Source: Shimia sagamensis (GTDB taxonomy: Bacteria > Pseudomonadota > Alphaproteobacteria > Rhodobacterales > Rhodobacteraceae). Taken from it: a stretch of DNA of 64,000 nt. The notes below the pieces were generated by a model. That model was not told the DNA's origin. It saw only the letters and a program-made list of their open reading frames with translations, and ran no database searches. Each line of letters opens with the position of its first letter. Position 1 is the stretch's first letter. A program made the position numbers and the translations under genes. The DNA is taken from assembly GCF_900182745.1 (NCBI RefSeq), contig NZ_FXTY01000001.1:620001-684000 (forward strand), written 5' to 3'. Shown in pieces: positions 57,222 to 64,000 of the stretch.

Positions 57222-58532
57222 TCAGAGCACGTAGCGGCTGACGTCCATAGATTTTGAAAGCTCGCCCAGATTCGTGTCTACAAAGGCGGAATCGACTGTG
57301 ATTTCATCGCCAGAGCGGTCCGGGGCGGTGAAGCTCAACTCCTCAAAAACGCGTTCCATAACTGTGTAAAGGCGGCGCGCACCGATGTTTTCAATCGATT
57401 GGTTTACGTCTGCTGCAATTTTGGCCAGGGCTGCGATGCCATCTTCGGTGAAGGTGACGGTAACTTCTTCGGTGCCCATCAGTGCAGTGTATTGGCGGGT
57501 CAGGGCATTGTCAGTTTCGGTGAGGATGCGCACGAAGTCTTCTTCGGTCAGCGCGCGCAATTCTACTCGGATTGGCAAGCGACCTTGCAATTCTGGCAGA
57601 AGGTCAGATGGTTTGGCGATGTGGAAAGCGCCGGAGGCAATGAAGAGGATGTGGTCAGTTTTTACAGGGCCGTGTTTGGTGGAGACTGTGGTGCCTTCGA
57701 TCAGGGGCAGCAGATCGCGTTGCACACCTTCGCGGGACACGTCACCACCCCGGGCTTCCTGACGGGCACAGACCTTGTCGATTTCGTCCAAGAACACGAT
57801 ACCGTTTTGCTCCACGGATTGAAGCGCAGCCGCGTTGACGGTTTCATCGTCCAGAAGTTTGTCTGCTTCGTCAGAGATCAACACTTCGTAGCTTTCAGAA
57901 ACGGTCATGCGTTTCTTGGTGGTACGGCCGCCCATGGCTTTGCCAAAGATATCACCGAGGTTCATCATACCCATCTGCCCACCGGGTTGGCCGGGCACGT
58001 CGAACATGCCGCCCAATGGGTTGGAGCTGTCCGCAACTTCAAGTTCAATGATCGTATCATCCAGCAGACCGTCTTTGAGTTTTTTCCGGAACATTTCCCG
58101 GGTGGCTTCGCGGGCCTCTGTGCCAGCAATGGCCTCGATCACGCGCTCTTCGGCGGCGGCGTGGGCTTTGACCTTCACGTCTTCGCGCATGTGTTCTCGG
58201 GTTTGGATGATGGCGGCATCGACCAGATCACGGATGATTTGCTCCACATCGCGGCCGACGTAGCCGACCTCAGTGAACTTGGTGGCCTCAACTTTGATAA
58301 ATGGGGCGCGGGCGAGTTTGGCCAGACGGCGGGAGATCTCGGTTTTGCCCACTCCGGTGGGGCCAATCATCAGGATGTTCTTGGGATAGACTTCATCACG
58401 GATGTCATCAGACAGCTGTTTGCGGCGCCAGCGATTGCGCAGAGCCACGGCCACGGCGCGTTTTGCGTCGTTTTGGCCAATGATGAATCGGTCAAGTTCG
58501 GAAACAATTTCACGAGGCGTGAGATCAGTCAT
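57222..58532 (-). CDS. hslU: ATP-dependent protease ATPase subunit HslU
   Basis: About 436 residues. [20 protein letters not shown], Walker [19 protein letters not shown], Walker [13 protein letters not shown], and the C-terminal DVSRYVL that docks into HslV. The hslV gene is 2.1 kb away, with two unrelated genes inserted between. ATG 58532 is the usual start. Confidence 0.95.
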   Translation of the reverse strand: MTDLTPREIVSELDRFIIGQNDAKRAVAVALRNRWRRKQLSDDIRDEVYPKNILMIGPTGVGKTEISRRLAKLARAPFIKVEATKFTEVGYVGRDVEQIIRDLVDAAIIQTREHMREDVKVKAHAAAEERVIEAIAGTEAREATREMFRKKLKDGLLDDTIIELEVADSSNPLGGMFDVPGQPGGQMGMMNLGDIFGKAMGGRTTKKRMTVSESYEVLISDEADKLLDDETVNAAALQSVEQNGIVFLDEIDKVCARQEARGGDVSREGVQRDLLPLIEGTTVSTKHGPVKTDHILFIASGAFHIAKPSDLLPELQGRLPIRVELRALTEEDFVRILTETDNALTRQYTALMGTEEVTVTFTEDGIAALAKIAADVNQSIENIGARRLYTVMERVFEELSFTAPDRSGDEITVDSAFVDTNLGELSKSMDVSRYVL

Positions 58533-58544
58533 AGGGGTGTCCAA

Positions 58545-59609
58545 TCAGTGAGAGGGCGGTAGGCGGTGCAGCGGCAGAATGCCGGACAAAGGCGCAAGAA
58601 GGGCCGCGCGGAAGCGGGACCAGAACGCGCCGAGCACCACCAAGAAGATGCCGAGGAAGAGGATGGTGAACGCTGCGCCCTCGCCGTCAAAGACGATGCT
58701 GGCCAGGGCAACGGTGTAGCCGATGGCCGCAATCAGGAAGGAGCGGCGGTCGATGATGATAGCGATGGCGGCAAAGCCAAGCAGGAAGAGCATGAGTGCC
58801 ATGTGGGCGCTGTTGCCGCCAGCTTCGAGAAGCGTCAGAGCGACTGTATTGATCAGGGCTGGTGCGGCGACAACGTGTAGCCAGAAGCCTTGCGCACTGC
58901 GACGGGTGACACGGTGCGGGTCGGACATGTCGAAAAACATGGCGACGGCGAACACGGCAATGCCAACGCCCAACGTGATAAAGGCAAAAGGTCCGCCTGC
59001 AGAGAGCAAGAACAGGTCTTGAGGGCTGGTCGGGGTGCCGGATTGGTTGGCGCCAAGCATCAGCGCGATGCCAAAAACGCCAAGCGCGATCAGCGCCATG
59101 GCAAAAGGCACGCGGAAGCGCAGCCAGAAGATGAGCGTCGCCAGGGTGGTGAGCGCGAGCGGCAGCGGCAGGCTTGAGAAGTCTTCCTGAGCCAGCATGA
59201 ATGGCTGCGCGAAATAAGCGGTGATGCCGGAGCCTGCGTTGATGGCCCAGAGGATGGATAGGGCGATGGCCGGGGCCACCATGCGGCGGCGGCGGATGAA
59301 GTACTCTGACAACACCCAGATGACCCCAGCCGAGATGGCAGTCATGCTTACAATTTTGGCTTTGTAATTTACAATCTCAGTGGCCATGGCGATACCGTTC
59401 ACCGCGGCCCATCCGCTGGCGAGGATCAACAGGCCAACAACGATAAAAATCTCGTTGAAGCCTTTGAACAGCTCAAACGGTTCGTCGCCAACGGCGAGCT
59501 CTTCACGTGCGCCACGGCGACTGTCTGCTAGCGCAGCCAGGGACGCGGCCTGTTGTTCATTCAGCAGGCCAGAGCCAACCGCGGCGCGAAGATCATCTTT
59601 GTTAATCAT
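58545..59609 (-). CDS. DUF2157-like multi-pass membrane protein
   Basis: 354 residues with a short cytoplasmic N-terminus (INKDDLRAAVGSGLLNEQQA) and nine or ten membrane segments, for example IFIVVGLLILASGWAAVNGI. Function unknown. It sits between the aldo/keto reductase and hslU, 12 bases from the latter, and probably shares their transcript. Confidence 0.8.
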   Translation of the reverse strand: MINKDDLRAAVGSGLLNEQQAASLAALADSRRGAREELAVGDEPFELFKGFNEIFIVVGLLILASGWAAVNGIAMATEIVNYKAKIVSMTAISAGVIWVLSEYFIRRRRMVAPAIALSILWAINAGSGITAYFAQPFMLAQEDFSSLPLPLALTTLATLIFWLRFRVPFAMALIALGVFGIALMLGANQSGTPTSPQDLFLLSAGGPFAFITLGVGIAVFAVAMFFDMSDPHRVTRRSAQGFWLHVVAAPALINTVALTLLEAGGNSAHMALMLFLLGFAAIAIIIDRRSFLIAAIGYTVALASIVFDGEGAAFTILFLGIFLVVLGAFWSRFRAALLAPLSGILPLHRLPPSH

Positions 59610-59626
59610 GACGTGTGGGTCTCTCG

Positions 59627-60661
59627 TTACGCGAGCACTTTGCTAAACAACTCGTCTTTCATCATGTCATCAAACCACTCGGGATAACGACGGCCTGGGA
59701 CTGCTGCGTCATCCAGCGCGGCCATCTCATCTTCGCTGAGCGCGATATTGGCGGCGGCGATGCCACTTTCAAGCTGGCTCAGCTTGGACGCGCCGATGAT
59801 GACAGTGTGATCGCGGCGTTTGTTCAAGATCCAGGCTTGGGCAATTTGGGCCGGTGTGGCGTTGTGCGTCTCAGCGGCTGATGTCAGCGCAGAGATCGCG
59901 GCGATGGCTTGATCCTTGGAGACTTGCAGGAAGTCACCTTCAGCCAGACGACCATCGCTGTCTTCCAGCTTGTTGAGGTCGTATTTGCCCGTCAAAAGAC
60001 CGCCAGCGAGCGGGGACCACGCCATCAAACCGAGGCCAAACTCTTCACTCATGCGCAGGACATCCATTTCGATGTCACGGCCTACAGCGTTGTAGAGATA
60101 TTGTCCTGCCACAAACTGGCTCATTCTGTTGTCACGCTGGAATTGCACCGCTTGCGCAACTTTCCATGCGGGCCAGTTGGAGACACCGATGTGGCGGACC
60201 TTGCCCGCGTCGATCACGGTTTGCAGGGTTGCCAAGGTCTCTTCCATCGGGGTGGTGAAGTCGGTTTTGTGCAGAACCAGAAGGTCGATCCAATCAGTGT
60301 TCAGCCGTTTTAGGCAGCTGTCGACGGACGACAGAATATGGCCTCGTGACAGGCCTGCGTCAGTGACGCGATCGCTTTGGCGGAACCCAAGTTTAGTGCA
60401 GATCACCGCATCGTTGCGCTTGCCTTTGAGGGTTTTGCCAAGGATGTCTTCAGCTTCGCCACTGGAATATCCATCTGCCGCATCAAAGAAGTTGATGCCA
60501 CAGTCAAGCGCTAGATCAACCATGTTCTGGGCATCTTCCAGACCGACTTTGGCGACACCGGGGATCCAGTCGGAGCCGTGGGTGAAGGTCATGGTGCCAA
60601 GCGCCAAGCGGGACACCACAAGCCCGGAGTTGCCCATGCGTGTATAGGTCATATCACTCAT
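59627..60661 (-). CDS. Aldo/keto reductase
   Basis: About 344 residues with the family layout: [14 protein letters not shown], catalytic Asp and Tyr in [20 protein letters not shown], Lys in VICTKLGF, His in [14 protein letters not shown]-dependent reductase of the Tas/YdhF type; substrate unknown. ATG 60661 overlaps the hslV stop by 4 bases. Confidence 0.9.
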   Translation of the reverse strand: MSDMTYTRMGNSGLVVSRLALGTMTFTHGSDWIPGVAKVGLEDAQNMVDLALDCGINFFDAADGYSSGEAEDILGKTLKGKRNDAVICTKLGFRQSDRVTDAGLSRGHILSSVDSCLKRLNTDWIDLLVLHKTDFTTPMEETLATLQTVIDAGKVRHIGVSNWPAWKVAQAVQFQRDNRMSQFVAGQYLYNAVGRDIEMDVLRMSEEFGLGLMAWSPLAGGLLTGKYDLNKLEDSDGRLAEGDFLQVSKDQAIAAISALTSAAETHNATPAQIAQAWILNKRRDHTVIIGASKLSQLESGIAAANIALSEDEMAALDDAAVPGRRYPEWFDDMMKDELFSKVLA

Positions 60662-61215
60662 TTGGAGATTTTCTCCACGGTGAGATTGCCATTGGTATAG
60701 ACGCAAATATCGCTTGCGATGGCCATGGCCTTGCGGGCTACTTCCTCAGCGGACAAGTCAGTGTCCATGAGCGCGCGCCCTGCGGCCAAAGCGTAGTTGC
60801 CGCCCGAGCCGATGGCGGTGACGTCGTGCTCAGGTTCCAGCACGTCCCCTGCCCCGGTGATCACAAAGATATCGGTGCCGTCGGAGACAATCAGCATTGC
60901 TTCGAGCTTTTGCAGGTATTTGTCTGTGCGCCAGTCTTTGGCGAGTTCGACAGAAGCGCGGGCCAGCTGGCCTGGGGTGGCTTCGAGCTTGGCTTCTAGG
61001 CGCTCCAGAAGCGTGAAGGCGTCGGCGGTGGAGCCTGCAAATCCAGCAACGATGTCATATCCACCTGGACTCAGACGGCGGACCTTGCGCGCGGTGCCTT
61101 TGATCACTGTTTGGCCCAGAGAGACCTGTCCGTCTCCGGCAATCACAACTTCGTCACCCTTCTTCACACCAATGATGGTAGTGCCGTGCCAGCCGGGGAA
61201 TTGGTCCTCAGACAT
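60658..61215 (-). CDS. hslV: ATP-dependent protease peptidase HslV
   Basis: 185 residues. Catalytic Thr follows a short propeptide-like leader ([20 protein letters not shown]), longer than the E. coli form, as seen in related alphaproteobacteria. [20 protein letters not shown] and [18 protein letters not shown] are family blocks. Pairs with HslU. First gene of the hslV-akr-membrane-hslU run. Confidence 0.95.
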   Translation of the reverse strand: MSEDQFPGWHGTTIIGVKKGDEVVIAGDGQVSLGQTVIKGTARKVRRLSPGGYDIVAGFAGSTADAFTLLERLEAKLEATPGQLARASVELAKDWRTDKYLQKLEAMLIVSDGTDIFVITGAGDVLEPEHDVTAIGSGGNYALAAGRALMDTDLSAEEVARKAMAIASDICVYTNGNLTVEKISK

Positions 61216-61315
61216 CCAAATGCTCCTTCTATCCTTCGCTCTATATGAGCCTGCGGCAAGAAAGGCACAAGGGTATGGCTTGCGGGCGTGATTGCAAGGG
61301 CTTAGCGTCCGCCCT

Positions 61316-62224
61316 ATGAGCAGTGAAACACAGGCCCGTTTTTACATTCCGTGGCCACATAGACAGCGCGCGGAAGCCGGGGATCACAATTTTATCAACA
61401 AGGTGGCCGATGTGGCCCGCTCTGCGGGCATGCAGGTCAGTTATGTCGATCCTAAGGAGGCTGACCCACGTCTTGGCGGATATTCCGTGTTCTATATGCG
61501 CGATCCGTTTGTGCGCAATTCGGTGACTTTGAGGAAAGCCTACCACTACCCGTTTTGGCATATCGAGCACACCAATGAACGGTGGCACTGGGAAGTTGCG
61601 CAAACGGCTTTTGATCCGTCAAAGATTGATGAAGCGGAAGCGCGAAAATTCTTTCAGGCTTGGCGACGACGGATTTATGAGCCTTTGCTGAAGTCCGTTG
61701 AGAAAGGTGATTTTGTCTATGTGCCGCTGCAGGGGAAGTTGCTTGAGAAACGCTATTTTCAGCACTGCAGCCCGGTTGAGATGGTGCAGCACGTCTTGGA
61801 ACAGGAGCCTGATCGGGAGATTTGTCTCACACTGCACCCTGGGGAGAGCTACTCAGATGAAGAGCTGTTAGTTTTGGATAACATGGTTGCGAAGTATGCG
61901 CGCCTGTCTTTGCGTGCCGGCGGCATGGAAGAGCTTTTGCCAAAATGCGCCTACGTGGTGACGATGAATTCCAGCGTGGCTTTTGCCGGGTATTTCCTGA
62001 AAAAACCAAGTGTGCTGTTTGCTGGCATCGATTTCCACCACATTGCGGCCAATGTTGGTGTTTTGGGTGTCGACAGAGCTTTCGAGGCAGTGCGCGGTAT
62101 GAAACCACCCTACCCTCAATATCTGTGGTGGTTCCTTCAGCAGATGTCGATCAATGCGGGACGGCCGGAAGCAGAAGACAAAATCAGGGCGCGATTGGCA
62201 GGGCTTGGGTGGCCTGTGTCTTGA
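61316..62224 (+). CDS. Capsule polysaccharide synthesis-like protein
   Basis: About 302 residues, soluble. [20 protein letters not shown] opens the protein; [20 protein letters not shown] and [20 protein letters not shown] resemble the KpsS/LipB-like capsule Kdo-transferase family. An exact role is not certain. ATG 61316 is used; it diverges from hslV and shares a two-way terminator with trxA. Confidence 0.65.
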   Translation: MSSETQARFYIPWPHRQRAEAGDHNFINKVADVARSAGMQVSYVDPKEADPRLGGYSVFYMRDPFVRNSVTLRKAYHYPFWHIEHTNERWHWEVAQTAFDPSKIDEAEARKFFQAWRRRIYEPLLKSVEKGDFVYVPLQGKLLEKRYFQHCSPVEMVQHVLEQEPDREICLTLHPGESYSDEELLVLDNMVAKYARLSLRAGGMEELLPKCAYVVTMNSSVAFAGYFLKKPSVLFAGIDFHHIAANVGVLGVDRAFEAVRGMKPPYPQYLWWFLQQMSINAGRPEAEDKIRARLAGLGWPVS

Positions 62225-62234
62225 CCTTTAGAGC

Positions 62235-62263
62235 AAAAAAGGCGCCCCCATTGGAGCGCCTTT
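62235..62263. terminator. Two-way rho-independent terminator
   Basis: Stem GGCGC / GCGCC between convergent genes, flanked by six A on one side and TTT on the other; strongest for trxA on the - strand. Confidence 0.75.
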
Positions 62264-62285
62264 CGAAATCGGTATTTTGACCGGA

Positions 62286-62606
62286 TCAGAGGGCGTCTTC
62301 GATCCAGCTTTGCAGAGCAGCCTTAGGGGCGGCGCCTGCACGGTTGGAGATCACCTGACCGTCTTTGAAGATGAACAGCGCAGGAATGCCACGCACACCC
62401 AGAGCAGCGGCTGCGCCCGGGTTGCTGTCCACATCAACTTTGGCAATTTTGATCTTGCCGTCCATTTCGGCGGAGAGCTCTTCGAGCGCTGGGCCGATTT
62501 GTTTACAAGGGCCACACCATTCGGCCCAGAAATCCACGACGACAGGCACGTCGGCGTTTTTTACTTCTTCGTCAAAGGTGGCATCGGTGACAGCGACGGT
62601 TGCCAT
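62286..62606 (-). CDS. trxA: Thioredoxin
   Basis: 106 residues with [20 protein letters not shown] (active site CGPC) and the cis-Pro segment [13 protein letters not shown]. General disulfide reductase. GGAG lies upstream of ATG 62606; the longer frame to 62699 overlaps addA and is not used. Confidence 0.96.
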   Translation of the reverse strand: MATVAVTDATFDEEVKNADVPVVVDFWAEWCGPCKQIGPALEELSAEMDGKIKIAKVDVDSNPGAAAALGVRGIPALFIFKDGQVISNRAGAAPKAALQSWIEDAL

Positions 62607-62655
62607 TTGGAGGTCTCCTGAAAGAGGGTGCTGGTAAGTGTTGGTTCGAGGGAAC

Positions 62656-64000
62656 CTAGGTTTGCGAAGCGGGGTCGTCAAGATATGGTGTGGCTGCAAG
62701 CGATTTTGTCACAAGATCGTGTGGCAGTTCCATCAACTCAGCTGTGGCCGTCCAAAGGATGGCGGTTCTGATGGGCGTGTCAAAAATCTGTTCCAAAGCA
62801 TGGGTGTATGCCCCCATTTGCCGCAGAATGCCGTCTGGTGTTGCTGTTGCAGAGCTTGGAACCGTGGCATTTGTTTTGAAATCAATTGCCCAGACGCAAT
62901 CGTCCTGAACGACCAAGCGGTCGATGATGCCATGAAGACGGCTCGCGCCAAGATCAGCGGTGACAGGAACTTCGGCAAGCGCTGTCGGATCAAATATCCA
63001 CGTAAGTTCTGGTTTGGTTAGGGCGTGTGTGGCTTCGGCTAGAAGGTCTGAAAGTTGACCAACGGGCATATCGACAAGATCGTCCTGCAATAAGGATGTG
63101 GCAATGTCTTCCCATTTGGATTGTGGATAGGTTGGCAGGTGTTCGAGAAGCAGATGCAGCCATGTGCCGCGTTGCATGGCGGCGTCTTGGTCCAACCCCT
63201 GCGCACCGCCAAGAGCTTTGGCACCACCCAAATCCGACGGGCTTAGCGTGGTGGAGTGAGGAAGTGGTGCCGTGGTTGAGGTTTTGAGAAATTCTGGGAC
63301 GTTTGTTTTGGGTGAACTTGCGGTTTTTGGTGAATTAGTGACGGTTCCAGCCCAATTGCCGTGGTCGATACGCAGACCTTCGCCACCTTCAAACTGACAC
63401 GGCGCAGCGTCTGAAGCGATCATGGCTGCGCGGATGGTGTCATACCAGCTTTTGCCGTCTTTGCCCAAATCACCCGCTGCCGCAACGATCAGCCATTTCT
63501 CGGCGCGGGTCATGGCCACATAAAGCAGGCGCATCCGCTCCGCAGCTTGTGCTTCAGCCATGGCTTCCCGTGCGGAGGCCAGTGGCACGGGGGCAGTATC
63601 TGCGGGCATATTCCAAAGCGCGGTGCTTCCAACGGGAATAATAGGCGCATCCGTTTTGATCAGTCGCTTTCCGGTATCCGGCATGATGACGATGGGGGCT
63701 TCGAGACCTTTGGAGCCATGCACCGTCATCACACGGATACGGTTGGTCGCGTTGTCCATCTGGCGCTTGATTTCCAGATCGTCAGTTTGCATCCACTGTA
63801 AGAAGCCGGTGAGGCTAGGCACGGAGGATTTTTCGTAAGCCAAGGCCTGAGACAGCAGCGCGTTGATGCCGTCTTCCGCTTCCGCTCCTAGGCGGGCGAG
63901 AAAGGCATGGCGGCCGTTGTGACGGGTGAGTACCCTTTCAATGAGATCATAGGGGCGCAAGAAATCCGTATTGGCGCGCAGGTCATTCAGGATAGTCATG
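62656..64000 (-). CDS. addA: AddA helicase-nuclease, C-terminal part
   Basis: The last 447 residues or so of an alphaproteobacterial double-strand-break repair helicase; the 5' part lies beyond the right edge. [20 protein letters not shown] is a UvrD-type helicase motif and the C-terminal [10 protein letters not shown] with [13 protein letters not shown] is the PD-(D/E)XK nuclease core. Works with AddB. Confidence 0.9.
   Translation of the reverse strand, partial: MTILNDLRANTDFLRPYDLIERVLTRHNGRHAFLARLGAEAEDGINALLSQALAYEKSSVPSLTGFLQWMQTDDLEIKRQMDNATNRIRVMTVHGSKGLEAPIVIMPDTGKRLIKTDAPIIPVGSTALWNMPADTAPVPLASAREAMAEAQAAERMRLLYVAMTRAEKWLIVAAAGDLGKDGKSWYDTIRAAMIASDAAPCQFEGGEGLRIDHGNWAGTVTNSPKTASSPKTNVPEFLKTSTTAPLPHSTTLSPSDLGGAKALGGAQGLDQDAAMQRGTWLHLLLEHLPTYPQSKWEDIATSLLQDDLVDMPVGQLSDLLAEATHALTKPELTWIFDPTALAEVPVTADLGASRLHGIIDRLVVQDDCVWAIDFKTNATVPSSATATPDGILRQMGAYTHALEQIFDTPIRTAILWTATAELMELPHDLVTKSLAATPYLDDPASQT

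Noticed and set aside
57399-58562. Long + strand open frame of 387 codons
   Set aside because: It lies fully antisense to the clear hslU gene, has composition typical of a reverse-strand shadow, and no recognisable motif.

Overview
The window reads as chromosomal DNA of an alphaproteobacterium, most likely a marine Rhodobacteraceae (Roseobacter-group) species. The clearest sign is the conserved origin-proximal order parB-parA-rsmG-mnmG-mnmE-rho-hemJ / gap / maf-aroE-coaE-dnaQ, followed by secB, fxsA, a Tim44-like gene, mltA and a Smr-domain gene. Two perfect 16-bp parS palindromes lie inside rsmG and mnmG. The hemJ-maf gap carries an AT-rich stretch and several DnaA-box sequences, so I read it as the chromosome origin (oriC). 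Genes point away from this gap on both sides. No rRNA, tRNA, CRISPR array or insertion sequence was seen.

Region 1 (0-8.7 kb, + strand) is a surface-polysaccharide locus. It has a sulfotransferase/glycosyltransferase fusion, a family 2 glycosyltransferase, two further sulfotransferase-like genes, and the GDP-mannose to GDP-fucose genes gmd, fcl and manC. Together they suggest a fucose-containing, probably sulfated polysaccharide. Region 2 (8.7-16.5 kb, - strand) looks accessory: an orphan phage-tail-fibre-like protein, a very large permease + FG-GAP + UnbV/ASPIC fusion, two more sulfotransferase-like genes, and a secreted fibre-like protein with a small secreted partner.

Region 3 (16.6-30.9 kb) has two tandem Sel1-repeat secreted proteins and then a nearly complete type II secretion system in blocks: prepilin peptidase (-), gspG-H-I-J-K-L-M (+), a TPR lipoprotein (-), a short gspC (+), and gspD-E-F (-). 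A nine-G tract lies inside the prepilin peptidase gene just before its second catalytic motif. Region 4 (31-36 kb) has a Nudix hydrolase, UDP-glucose dehydrogenase, and an M10/RTX metalloprotease.

Region 5 (36.2-54.9 kb) is core housekeeping: grpE-hrcA, rph-rdgB-hemW, parAB, tRNA modification, rho, the origin, and maf to smr. Region 6 (54.8-64 kb) has an MFS transporter, an alpha/beta-hydrolase lipoprotein, hslV-aldo/keto reductase-membrane protein-hslU, a capsule-synthesis-like gene, trxA and the 3' part of addA, which runs off the right edge.

All functions are assigned by reading motifs and gene context; no database search was run. Start codons were moved from the longest frame wherever a ribosome binding site, signal peptide or gene overlap supported it.
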